Positions 1 through 7,765 of a stretch of 64,000 bases of DNA are shown piece after piece (the stretch's first letter is position 1; each line of letters begins with the position of its first letter). Both the position numbers and the translations under genes were made by a program. The stretch is from JAYYZW01 sp965217605 (lineage in GTDB: Bacteria > Pseudomonadota > Gammaproteobacteria > Ga0077536), in contig CBDCJB010000012.1 of assembly GCA_965217605.1 (NCBI GenBank), positions 186,001 through 250,000 of the forward strand, written 5' to 3'. A model generated the notes under the pieces. It made no database searches, had not been told where the DNA came from, and worked only from the letters and a program-made list of their open reading frames with translations.

Positions 1-752
1 TGTTCGGCGTGCCGCCAGCGGATCGGATGCGCATCGGCGCCTGGTCGCATGCCATTTCAGCGATCACGCACCGGCAAACGGACGGCGATCGCCTGGACCG
101 GGGTAGTGCGGCGATCCAGGCGTTTGCCGATTACCTGACCGATCGCATCGAACGGGCGCGTGCAAAACCCGGTGACGACCTGCTGTCGCGGCTCGTCCAC
201 GCGCGCGAAGAAGGCGATCTCCTGAACGACGATGAACTCATCGCGACCAGCATGTTGTTCCTATTCGCGGGACACGATACGACGGCGGCCTTGATCGGCA
301 ACGGCGTGCTCAACCTCCATCGGCATCCGTCGGAACTCGTGCGTTTGCGCCGCGATCCGGAGCTTATGGGCACCGCGATCGACGAATTAAACCGTTTCGA
401 AGGCCCGGGATTCTTCACCGTGCGCCATACGCTGCAAGCTGTGGAATTCAGCGGCGCCGAGATTCCGGCCGGGCAACGGGTCTATTTGGGTTTGCAGGCC
501 GGTAATCGGGACCCGCAGGAGTTCGCAGCGCCGGATACGCTCGATCTGGGCCGCTCGCCCAACCGCCATCTGGGTTTCGGCACGGGCCAGCATTTCTGTC
601 TCGGCGCCAACCTTGCCAAACTCGAAACGCGGATGGCCATCGGAACGTTGCTGCGGCGCATACGCGGGCTGCGCGTTGACCTCGATAACGCGCGCTGGCG
701 GCGCCAACTGCTGGCCCGACGGCTGGACCGGCTTTCCTACCGTATTACCTGA
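1..752 (+). CDS. Cytochrome P450, C-terminal part (5' end outside window)
   Basis: Heme-thiolate monooxygenase of the soluble bacterial CYP type, which needs a ferredoxin and reductase as electron donors; none is encoded nearby. The frame is open from base 3 and enters the window at FGVPPADR, the usual stretch before the E/F helices, so roughly the first 40% is missing. Visible marks are the oxygen-binding I-helix AGHDT (bases 267-281), the K-helix ExxR as ELNR near base 385, and the heme loop FGTGQHFCLG with the axial Cys at base 597. The gene ends with TGA and is followed 86 bases later by a molybdenum hydroxylase pair on the same strand, suggesting a shared catabolic or detoxifying context (inference). 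The substrate cannot be told from sequence. Confidence 0.93.
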   Translation, partial: FGVPPADRMRIGAWSHAISAITHRQTDGDRLDRGSAAIQAFADYLTDRIERARAKPGDDLLSRLVHAREEGDLLNDDELIATSMLFLFAGHDTTAALIGNGVLNLHRHPSELVRLRRDPELMGTAIDELNRFEGPGFFTVRHTLQAVEFSGAEIPAGQRVYLGLQAGNRDPQEFAAPDTLDLGRSPNRHLGFGTGQHFCLGANLAKLETRMAIGTLLRRIRGLRVDLDNARWRRQLLARRLDRLSYRIT

Positions 753-838
753 GCGGCAAAGGCCTTGCACGCCGTTCGCGCCAGGCCTCGATCCATCGTT
801 ATCATGGGGGCGTGTGAATCGGGAAGTCGGGTGGTCCC

Positions 839-1294
839 ATGCTCAAGCTGCGTGTCAATCAGCGCGAAGTCGAGGTCGAAAGCGCGCCGGATACGCCGCT
901 GTTGTGGGTGCTGCGCGACGAACTCGGTCTGACGGGGACGAAGTACGGCTGCGGTAAAGCGGTGTGCGGCGCGTGCACCGTGTTCATCGACGGCAAACTC
1001 GCGCGCTCGTGTACCACGCCCTTATCGTCCGTCGGCGAGCACAAGATCGGCACCATCGAGGGCTTGGATTCCCCCACCGGCCGCGCCGTCCAGGCGGCCT
1101 GGTTGGAACTCGAAGTCGCGCAGTGCGGCTACTGCCAGTCCGGACAGATCCTTGCGGCCACCGCGCTCTTGGAGCGCAACGCGCACCCCGACAAAGCGGC
1201 TATCGACCGCGCCATGGATGGCAACATCTGCCGTTGCGCGACGTATGCGCGCATTCGCAAAGCCATCTATCGCGCGGTGGAGTTGTTGTCGTGA
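839..1294 (+). CDS. (2Fe-2S)-binding small subunit of molybdenum hydroxylase
   Basis: Electron-transfer subunit of a xanthine oxidase-family enzyme, closest in layout to isoquinoline 1-oxidoreductase alpha subunits. The 151-residue protein has an N-terminal plant-type ferredoxin domain with cysteines in YGCGKAVCGAC and a C-terminal helical [2Fe-2S] domain with QCGYCQSGQ and NICRCATY. That gives the full set for two clusters. The length fits the IorA type, which lacks a fused FAD domain. The stop TGA overlaps the GTG start of the large subunit (GTGA), so the two are translationally coupled. No FAD subunit is present, as expected for IorAB-like enzymes, which pass electrons to other acceptors. 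Confidence 0.93.
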   Translation: MLKLRVNQREVEVESAPDTPLLWVLRDELGLTGTKYGCGKAVCGACTVFIDGKLARSCTTPLSSVGEHKIGTIEGLDSPTGRAVQAAWLELEVAQCGYCQSGQILAATALLERNAHPDKAAIDRAMDGNICRCATYARIRKAIYRAVELLS

Positions 1295-3495
1295 ACGCCG
1301 GCATTTTCAAAATAAGCAGGCGGGATTTTCTACGGCACGGTCTCGCGGCGAGCGGCGGCCTGACACTCGGCGTCGGCTTTGTGGGGTGCAGCGACGAAAC
1401 CGTCCCCAACGAAACTGAAATCAACCGCACACCCGATTTGGCGCAAGAGCCCACGCGGTTCGCACCCAATGCGTTCGTGCGTATCGACACCGACAATACC
1501 GTGACGGTCGTCGTCAAACACATCGAGTTCGGTCAGGGTGTCTTTACCGGGCTGCCGACTTTGGTCGCCGACGAGCTCGACGCCGACTGGTCACAGATCC
1601 ACGCCGTAGGCGCGCCGGCCGATGCAGAGCGTTACCGCAATCTCAACTGGGGCCAGAGTCAAGGCACAGGCGGTAGTTCGTCGATGAACAACGCTTACCA
1701 GCAGATGCGGCGCGCCGGCGCGATGGCGCGCGCCATGTTGATCGGTGCTGCCGCGGAACAATGGGAGGTACCGCGCGGCGAGATCGAAGTTGCAGAAGGC
1801 GTGCTCAGTCACGCCGCGAGCGCGCAACGGGCAAACTTCGGTGAACTCGCGGCCCGCGCGGCGCGGCAAGAGGTGCCGCACGACGTAGCGCTCAAAGAAC
1901 CCGGTGAATTCGTCTTTATCGGCCGTGATGTACCGCGCACGGACATCAAGGCTAAAAACGACGGGACGGCCGTCTACACGCAGGACTTCACATTGCCGGG
2001 CATGTTGACCGCGGTCGTTGCCCACCCACCGCGCTTCGGCGCGCGCTGGAAGAGCTACGACGCGTCGCAGGCCGAACGCGTCGAGGGTGTCGAAGCGGTG
2101 CTGCCGGTCGAATCAGGCATTGCCATCGTCGCCAGGGACTTCTGGTCGGCGAAAAAAGGCCGCGACGCGCTCGGCGTCGAATGGGACGAGCGCGAGGCGT
2201 TCCGCGGCAGCAGCAACGACATCATGGCCACCTACCGCGAGCTCGCGAAAACGCCGGGGAAGACCGCGCGCCGCGACGGCGATGTAAATGCCGCGTTCGA
2301 CGGCGCAGCACAGATCGTGGAAGCCGCTTACGAATTTCCCTATCTCGCGCACGCCACCATGGAACCGATGAACTGCGTCGCCCAGGTTACGGGCGATGGC
2401 TGCGAACTCTGGTATGGCGCGCAGGGGCAAACCGGCGATCAAAACAACGTCGCCGCAGCGCTCGGCATCGAGCCGCGCCAGGTGCGTATCAACATGCTGT
2501 ACGCGGGCGGCTCGTTCGGGCGGCGCTCGCACGGCCACAGCGATTACGTCGTCGAAGCGGCGCGGATCGCGCAGGAACTCGGCGACGATCGCCCGGTCAA
2601 GCTGGTTTGGACGCGCGAAGACGATATGCGTGCAGGCGCCTATCGTCCGCTCAATTACCACGTCATGCGCGGCGCGCTCGATAGCGACGGCAACCTCGTG
2701 GCCTGGCACCACCGCATCGTGGGCCAGTCCATCCTCGCCGGTACGCGCCGCGCACCGGATAGCACCGCGATCGATCGGACGACCGTGAAAGGTGCCACCA
2801 CGCTGCCTTATGCCATCCCCAATATCGAAGTCGACGTGCATAACCCGGACGTCGGTGCGCCGGTTTTGTGGTGGCGCTCGGTGCCCCACACGCACACCGC
2901 GTTCTCGACCGAAGTATTTTTCGACGAACTCGCGCATGCCGCGGGACATGATCCGCTCGCCTTGCGCCTCGCCTTGCTCGGGGAAGACGAACGCCAGCGC
3001 AAGGTATTGAAACTCGTCGCGCGGGAATCCGGCTGGCGCTCACCGCTACCGGCGGGACGCGGGCGCGGCATCGCAGTGCACAAAGCGTTTGGCACTTATG
3101 TCGCCGAGGTCGCCGAAGTCACCGCGCATAAGGACGGAGCGATTGCTGTCGACAAAGTCACGATCGCAGTGGACTGCGGCATCGCGGTCAATCCCGATAT
3201 CGTACGCGCGCAAATGGAGGGCGGCATGGGTTACGGACTTTCCGCGGTACTTGGTGATGCCATCACGCTCGAGGACGGCATCGTACAAGAAGACAACTTC
3301 GACACCTACCGGGTCTTGAAGATGTCGCAGATGCCGGAGGTCGCGGTGCATATTGTGCCGTCGAATCACGATCCCACGGGCGTCGGTGAACCGGGCCTGC
3401 CGCCCATCGCGCCGGCGGTGGCGAACGCGGTCTTCGCGGCGACCGGCACACGTTTGCGCCGCCTGCCGTTGAGCATCGAGATCAACGACGCCTGA
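1291..3495 (+). CDS. Molybdopterin-binding large subunit, xanthine dehydrogenase family (IorB-like)
   Basis: Catalytic subunit that hydroxylates N-heterocycles or aldehydes at a Mo-cytosine-dinucleotide centre. The GTG start at 1291 is chosen because it overlaps the stop of the small subunit and is followed directly by a Tat signal, SRRDFLRHGLAASGG; the frame open upstream is spurious. Export in folded form to the periplasm is therefore likely. The signal ends in GFVGCS, so a lipid-anchored form cannot be excluded. Seen in the 734-residue protein are the cofactor loop GGSFGRRSHGH and the C-terminal GVGEPGLPP containing the catalytic Glu typical of the family. The substrate is unknown; a neighbouring P450 and an MFS carrier suggest metabolism of a small organic compound (inference). 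Confidence 0.92.
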   Translation: MNAGIFKISRRDFLRHGLAASGGLTLGVGFVGCSDETVPNETEINRTPDLAQEPTRFAPNAFVRIDTDNTVTVVVKHIEFGQGVFTGLPTLVADELDADWSQIHAVGAPADAERYRNLNWGQSQGTGGSSSMNNAYQQMRRAGAMARAMLIGAAAEQWEVPRGEIEVAEGVLSHAASAQRANFGELAARAARQEVPHDVALKEPGEFVFIGRDVPRTDIKAKNDGTAVYTQDFTLPGMLTAVVAHPPRFGARWKSYDASQAERVEGVEAVLPVESGIAIVARDFWSAKKGRDALGVEWDEREAFRGSSNDIMATYRELAKTPGKTARRDGDVNAAFDGAAQIVEAAYEFPYLAHATMEPMNCVAQVTGDGCELWYGAQGQTGDQNNVAAALGIEPRQVRINMLYAGGSFGRRSHGHSDYVVEAARIAQELGDDRPVKLVWTREDDMRAGAYRPLNYHVMRGALDSDGNLVAWHHRIVGQSILAGTRRAPDSTAIDRTTVKGATTLPYAIPNIEVDVHNPDVGAPVLWWRSVPHTHTAFSTEVFFDELAHAAGHDPLALRLALLGEDERQRKVLKLVARESGWRSPLPAGRGRGIAVHKAFGTYVAEVAEVTAHKDGAIAVDKVTIAVDCGIAVNPDIVRAQMEGGMGYGLSAVLGDAITLEDGIVQEDNFDTYRVLKMSQMPEVAVHIVPSNHDPTGVGEPGLPPIAPAVANAVFAATGTRLRRLPLSIEINDA

Positions 3496-3550
3496 CGCGA
3501 TACCCGATGCGGCGCCGCGTGTGCCCCGCACGGTCATTGGACGCCCGGTC

Positions 3551-4759
3551 ATGGCATCGATAAGACGACAACCCCGCGTCTTCATCGCAGCGCTCGGCTG
3601 CGCTCAAATCGTATCCTGGGGCACGACCTATTACGGTTTCCCACTGTTCGTCTTGCCCATGACGGAGTCCCTGGGGTGGTCACTCCCGCTCATAAACGGC
3701 GCGGTAACCGCTGGGCTATTGGTCACCGGTTTGTGCGCTTATCCGGCGGGGGCACTCATCGATCGACATGGCGGACGCGTGGTCATGACGGCGGGTTCGA
3801 TCGGCGCGGCGGTGCTGTTCCTGCTGTGGTCTCGCGTGACTGATCCGATCGCGCTGTACGCGGTCTGGCTCGCGCTCGGCATCTGCATGGCGACCACCTT
3901 GTATGAGCCCGCGTTTGCAGTTCTGACCCAACATTTCGGCGCGGACTCGCGGCGCGCGATCACGGCACTCACCTTGATCGCGGGATTCGCCAGTACCGTG
4001 TTCATCCCGTTGACGGAAACGTTGCTCGGCACCCTGCCGTGGCGCGAGGTGTTGATCATCCTCGCCGGCTTGCATATCGCCATCTGCATCCCCGTCCACT
4101 GGTGGTTCATTCCCGATAAGCCGGCCGAACCCGGCCGCCGCGACGGGACGGAGACATCGGCACACGATGATGGAAAAGCCGTCATGCGGCGACGTCTGCG
4201 CGATCCGGTGTTCTGGGGGATCACCGTGTGGTTTACCGCCTGGGCAGCTACGGCGACCGGCGTCATGTTTCAGATCGTGCCTTTCCTGAAATCATCGGGC
4301 GTACCGACCGCAACGATGTTGATAGCCGTCGCCATGGTCGGCCCGATGCAGGTCACCGGGCGCGTGATCATGATGTTGTTCGGTGAACGCGCGCGCACCA
4401 TCGTCGTCGGCGCGCTCATGACCCTGCAGATGCCCGTAGCGATCCTGATCTTAATCCTCGCGCCGCCCGAATTACTGTGGCTCGGCGCCTGGGCCGTGTG
4501 CTTCGGCACCGCCAACGGGATCTTGACCATTCTGCGCGGCGTAGTCCCCGGCGAGTGGCTCGGGCGCGAGCACTACGGCAAGTTGATGGGCGCGATGGGG
4601 TTGCCGTGGATGGTTGCCGCCGCGTTAGCGCCGCTCGTCACGGCCTCCATTTGGTCAAAAACAGGCGATCCCCTGTTAATGTTTTGGGCGGTGTTCGCGG
4701 TGTCGCTGTTGGGCGCAGCTGGATTCGGTTACGCGGCCGCAGCCCGTGCACGCCGATAA
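3551..4759 (+). CDS. MFS transporter
   Basis: Twelve-helix major facilitator carrier of about 402 residues in the inner membrane. The ATG at 3551 (MASIRRQPRVF) is preferred to an upstream GTG at 3521 because the first helix follows immediately. Repeated hydrophobic segments alternate with short charged loops. The loop after TM2 contains GALIDRHGGRVVM, matching the MFS signature G-x-x-x-D-R-x-G-R-R. A longer charged central loop (about residues 190-218) separates the two six-helix halves. It follows the molybdenum hydroxylase genes by 55 bases on the same strand and may import the substrate or export the product of that enzyme (inference). Confidence 0.88.
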   Translation: MASIRRQPRVFIAALGCAQIVSWGTTYYGFPLFVLPMTESLGWSLPLINGAVTAGLLVTGLCAYPAGALIDRHGGRVVMTAGSIGAAVLFLLWSRVTDPIALYAVWLALGICMATTLYEPAFAVLTQHFGADSRRAITALTLIAGFASTVFIPLTETLLGTLPWREVLIILAGLHIAICIPVHWWFIPDKPAEPGRRDGTETSAHDDGKAVMRRRLRDPVFWGITVWFTAWAATATGVMFQIVPFLKSSGVPTATMLIAVAMVGPMQVTGRVIMMLFGERARTIVVGALMTLQMPVAILILILAPPELLWLGAWAVCFGTANGILTILRGVVPGEWLGREHYGKLMGAMGLPWMVAAALAPLVTASIWSKTGDPLLMFWAVFAVSLLGAAGFGYAAAARARR

Positions 4760-5056
4760 ACCAGCGTCGTCGATTACACTTTTATCCGCTCACGATCATT
4801 TTCTTGAACCGCGACACGACTGTGAAGGCAGTTTTTCAATCTACGAGGGGCCGGAGTAACGGATCGCAATGTTCCTCATGGAGAAAACGGATCACCTAGA
4901 TCGAAAAATGAACCGGATCTTTACTAGCTTTCATTGAAAACGATCCACCGTCTTAGTAGAATCATTATATATAGACGCGCCGATTTGAAGCTCAGCTTGC
5001 GGGCGCCTAATAAATTCAGCTAAAGCGAAAATGTGGCCTGCTCAAGCGAATACTGA
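4760..5056. other. AT-richer intergenic region, no gene recognised
   Basis: Between the MFS gene and the small frames before the Sel1 gene. Base composition falls clearly below that of the flanking genes, with runs such as TTATATATAGA near 4967 and an oligo-T run at 5062-5069. A frame from the MFS coding region runs through to 4899 but has no protein-like composition. I see no RNA gene, convincing promoter or repeat. Confidence 0.5.
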
Positions 5057-5253
5057 GTGGGTTTTTTTTGCGCCTTGAAAAATGCGACGCTTAATATCGC
5101 TCGTCTCTATCAAGCAGAGAGAGTGGTGGATGCGCTCAACATCGTGGATACGATTTCAGATTGATGGAACAAAACGGATTCAGCGCCGCTGAATTAGAAG
5201 CGGCGCAGGCGCTTTCTTCTGAGTGCTTGAAGAAAAAATATAAAAGGTGCTGA
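5057..5253 (+). pseudogene. Possible small frameshifted ORF upstream of the Sel1 gene
   Basis: One frame from about 5057 reads through LYQAERVVDALNIVDTISD and stops at TGA 5162-5164. An ATG overlapping that stop (TGATG, 5164) opens the next frame, MEQNGFSAAELEAAQALSS and so on, ending in KKKYKRC with TGA at 5251-5253, one base before the Sel1 ATG. Read across the junction, the two parts look like one helical protein of about 50-60 residues broken by a frameshift. Alternatively they are two tiny coupled ORFs. There is no clear ribosome binding site for either, and I recognise no family. Low confidence that it is a gene. Confidence 0.25.
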
Positions 5254-5254
5254 G

Positions 5255-6028
5255 ATGAAGCGCCTCACTACCTACTCTACCCTTCTCCTATTCCTTCTTG
5301 GAACGAACTCCGCGTTTGGTGCTGACTTTCAGAAGGGATGGGATGCTAGTAAGAAAGGTGATTATGCGGCTGCTCTAAAAGAATGGAGATCGCTTGCAGA
5401 ACAGGGGGATACCAACGCGCAATCCAATCTAGGTTGGATGTATGACAACGGATTCGGCGTTCTCGAAGACGATAAGGAAGCGGCGAAGTGGTATCGACTT
5501 GCGGCGGACCAAGGGGAGGCTGGTGCCCAATTCAATCTGGGCTGGATGTATGCCTACGGGCTCGGTGTTCTCGAAGACGATAAGGAAGCGGTGAGGTTGT
5601 ATCGACTTGCTGCGGAACAAGGGGAGGCCAGTGCCCAATTCTATCTGGGTGTGGCGTATGCCGAGGGGGAAGGTGTTCTCGAAAACGAGAAGGACGCAGC
5701 GAAGTGGTTCCGACTAGCTACCGAACAGGGGGATGCCATTACCCGATTCAATCGGGATTGGATATATACCTACGGACTCGGTGTTCTCGATGACGATCAG
5801 GAAGCAGTGAAAGGGTATCGACTTGGAAGTGGTTCCGACGTGCTGCCGAACAAGGGATTGAGGATGCCTCAAGGAGCCGACAAAAGCTCGCCAACGCGTA
5901 AGGACCTGCCGCTCGAACTTCGCGCCCGCCTGACGTCTAGAGACCGGTGGGTAATTTCACTAGGCCTCGTCGCTGTGTGCGGGCTCGTGTGGACCGTCAT
6001 GACCTGGCTGCCATCACGGTGGGCATGA
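5255..6028 (+). CDS. Sel1-like repeat protein with frameshifted C-terminus
   Basis: Secreted or periplasmic tetratricopeptide-like scaffold. A signal peptide covers residues 1-22 and ends at NSAFGA. Sel1 repeats of 36 residues follow at about 53-88, 89-124 and 125-160, each with a GxGVLEDDKEA core, then a fourth, degenerate unit. A clear binding site, AAAAGG, precedes the ATG. After about base 5826 the frame loses its Sel1 character. A different frame reads KWFRRAAEQGIEDASRSRQ and stops at TAA 5899-5901, which is a normal Sel1 ending. The annotated C-terminus, with a hydrophobic segment WVISLGLVAVCGLVW, is therefore probably the product of a frameshift. The gene is AT-richer than its surroundings and was perhaps acquired. 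Confidence 0.8.
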   Translation: MKRLTTYSTLLLFLLGTNSAFGADFQKGWDASKKGDYAAALKEWRSLAEQGDTNAQSNLGWMYDNGFGVLEDDKEAAKWYRLAADQGEAGAQFNLGWMYAYGLGVLEDDKEAVRLYRLAAEQGEASAQFYLGVAYAEGEGVLENEKDAAKWFRLATEQGDAITRFNRDWIYTYGLGVLDDDQEAVKGYRLGSGSDVLPNKGLRMPQGADKSSPTRKDLPLELRARLTSRDRWVISLGLVAVCGLVWTVMTWLPSRWA

Positions 6029-6146
6029 GTGGGATGGGTGGCGACATGAAAGCCGGGGCGAAATTGCGCAACGAATGACCCCTTCCCAACTAGATCGGGA
6101 ATCCCGGACCGGTTCACTTCACCGTGGGTTACGATCGTTGCGCAAA

Positions 6147-6341
6147 TTATTCCCTGGGCTCGATGCCCAGCACGCAGTGTTTGGCGTAGGCGGTCGCGTC
6201 GTTGGCCGTCCAGTCGCCCTTGGGCTTGTCGCCCATGGCCTCACACCACCGGTCGCTGCCGACCTCCGGCGCGCAAGCGGCCAACGCGAGAGCGAGCGCC
6301 GCAACGCTGAGTGCGAACGATAGGCGTGTCTTCGAGTTCAT
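6147..6341 (-). CDS. DUF3012 family small lipoprotein
   Basis: A 64-residue lipoprotein with a signal of about 22 residues ending in the lipobox LAAC, followed by APEVGSDRWCEAMGDKPKG and DWTANDATAYAKHC. The pattern matches the short DUF3012 proteins known from gammaproteobacteria, with conserved WC, KPKGDW and AKHC. Function is unknown. The C-terminal cysteines suggest a disulfide or metal site (inference). A binding site AGGAGA lies about ten bases before the ATG. It is convergent with the Sel1 gene and is followed by no other gene on its own strand. Confidence 0.85.
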   Translation of the reverse strand: MNSKTRLSFALSVAALALALAACAPEVGSDRWCEAMGDKPKGDWTANDATAYAKHCVLGIEPRE

Positions 6342-6389
6342 ACCGTCGTCTCCTATACATGAAACGCGTATGGATCAAGCAGTTGAATT

Positions 6390-7022
6390 CTAAAGCGTTA
6401 AAACGGATGCCGCGACGTCGCGGCTGCGGTATTCACCGTCCCAGCGATGCAGGTGCGCGAATTGTTCGTCGAGATCGAACTTTGCGAAGCGCGCGAACTG
6501 CAGCGCCGCCGCGAGCGTACAATCGGCGACGCTCGGGGTTTCGCCTTTGAGAAACGGCCGCCCGTCCGCCAGCGCATCATCGATATAAGCCAATCCGGTT
6601 GGAAGAAACTTTTGGGCGTTCTCCGCGACACCGGGATTCGGCGGTAACCCCAGCGGCGAATCGGTCGCATGGATGTAGCGCGCGATCGGTAACAACACGC
6701 GTAAATCAACGATGCGCTCCAACTCCCGCCCGCGCGCGCGGGACGCCGCATCGGTGCCCCACATCGGTGGCTCGGGAAACAGGTCCTCGAGGTAGTCGAC
6801 AATGGCCAGCGATTCGATAATGTAGGTGCCATCGTCGAGTTCGAGCACGGGAAGGCTGCCGAACGGGTTGCGCGCCTTGTGCTCGGGCGAATTCTGCTCG
6901 CCTTTCGGCAGTTTGACGACGACCTGCTCGAGTTCGATAGCCGCGCCGCCGGCGTTCTTTTCCGCGATATAGAGCCGCACCTTGGTCGGATTAGGCGCGA
7001 CCTGAAACCAGTAGAGCTTCAC
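6390..7022 (-). CDS. Glutathione S-transferase family protein
   Basis: The 210-residue protein has an N-terminal thioredoxin-fold domain beginning MKLYWFQVAPNPTKVRLYI and containing NPFGSLPVLELDDGTYIIES, where the cis-Pro and the Glu-Ser pair bind the gamma-glutamyl part of glutathione. An all-helical C-terminal domain follows from about residue 90 and contains a GETPSVADCTLAAAL segment with the conserved N-capping Asp. The start is GTG at 7022. A cupin gene lies 12 bases upstream on the same strand, so the two probably form an operon. The substrate cannot be inferred. Confidence 0.9.
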   Translation of the reverse strand: MKLYWFQVAPNPTKVRLYIAEKNAGGAAIELEQVVVKLPKGEQNSPEHKARNPFGSLPVLELDDGTYIIESLAIVDYLEDLFPEPPMWGTDAASRARGRELERIVDLRVLLPIARYIHATDSPLGLPPNPGVAENAQKFLPTGLAYIDDALADGRPFLKGETPSVADCTLAAALQFARFAKFDLDEQFAHLHRWDGEYRSRDVAASVLTL

Positions 7023-7034
7023 CTATCCGGATCG

Positions 7035-7496
7035 TCAGGCCGCTTCGTTTTTCTGTTCGCGATGTGCTTCCTGTAGCCGGCGCAGTTCTTCCCAACCCAG
7101 GTAGGAGGTGAAGCCTTCGTCTTCGTCGAAGAACAAGACCGTGCCTTCACAGATGAAGAGGTATTCCGTGTCCTCGAGCGCGGTGGTCGCACCGTGCAGC
7201 ATGCCGTTGGGCTCATAGATGTAATCGCCGGCGTCGAGTATGCCGTCGCGGACCTGGAGCTTGCCGGAGAGGATGAATGTATGCGACGGTGAAAGGTGCT
7301 TGTGCTGGGGCGCGACAAAGCCTTTCAGCCAGCGAAAGTGCGCGGCCCAACCCCCGCTCTCCGAACCCGTCCAGAGTACGCGTATAAAGGACTTTTCAGG
7401 ATCGAAGGGTAGCGGGATCCAATCCTCTTCATGGGGACGGATCAGGGTGTCCATGAGGGCGGGATTGATCGGTGATATATCCTGCGGAAGGGGCAT
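7035..7496 (-). CDS. Cupin domain protein
   Basis: A 153-residue single-domain cupin resembling the family that includes 2,4'-dihydroxyacetophenone dioxygenase and acetylacetone-cleaving enzyme. The first cupin motif supplies metal ligands in APQHKHLSPSHTF. The second motif, DYIYEPNGMLHGAT, gives the further His. A mononuclear iron or zinc oxygenase or isomerase role is plausible but unproven. The binding site AGGAGAGTAACG precedes the ATG. It is transcribed with the GST gene immediately downstream. Confidence 0.85.
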   Translation of the reverse strand: MPLPQDISPINPALMDTLIRPHEEDWIPLPFDPEKSFIRVLWTGSESGGWAAHFRWLKGFVAPQHKHLSPSHTFILSGKLQVRDGILDAGDYIYEPNGMLHGATTALEDTEYLFICEGTVLFFDEDEGFTSYLGWEELRRLQEAHREQKNEAA

Positions 7497-7535
7497 CGTT
7501 ACTCTCCTATTCGTTAGCGTCTGGTCGGGCGTGAT

Positions 7536-7724
7536 TTAGCGGCTTTGTGCATCGATCGCGGCGCGTTGGGCTGCGGCCGCTTCTTCTACCAACTTGTTGA
7601 CATCCTCGGCCTTGCCGATGGCATCCGTTTGGTCTTTGAACACGTTTTCCTGTGGCGCTTCTCCGGAGCAGCCTGTGACGAGTACGGCGAGAGCGACGGC
7701 GCACATTCGTCCAGGCTTGATCAT
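7536..7724 (-). CDS. Small putative lipoprotein
   Basis: A 62-residue protein with signal MIKPGRMCAVALAVLV and lipobox VTGC, followed by a short polar, helical tail rich in Ala, Glu and Lys (KAEDVNKLVEEAAAAQRAAI). A strong site, GGAGGTGACCC, precedes the ATG. No family is recognised. The helical tail could form a coiled coil like Lpp-type or entericidin-type lipoproteins (inference). Confidence 0.7.
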   Translation of the reverse strand: MIKPGRMCAVALAVLVTGCSGEAPQENVFKDQTDAIGKAEDVNKLVEEAAAAQRAAIDAQSR

Positions 7725-7765
7725 GGGTCACCTCCAGGCATCTCGGAACGCCGCTTCACCATAAG

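Noticed and set aside
2113..2949. 278-codon frame on the minus strand
   Set aside because: Antisense to the molybdenum hydroxylase large subunit; no recognisable domain and no binding site.
4477..4899. 140-codon frame after the MFS gene
   Set aside because: It begins inside the MFS gene in another frame and has Arg-rich shadow composition.
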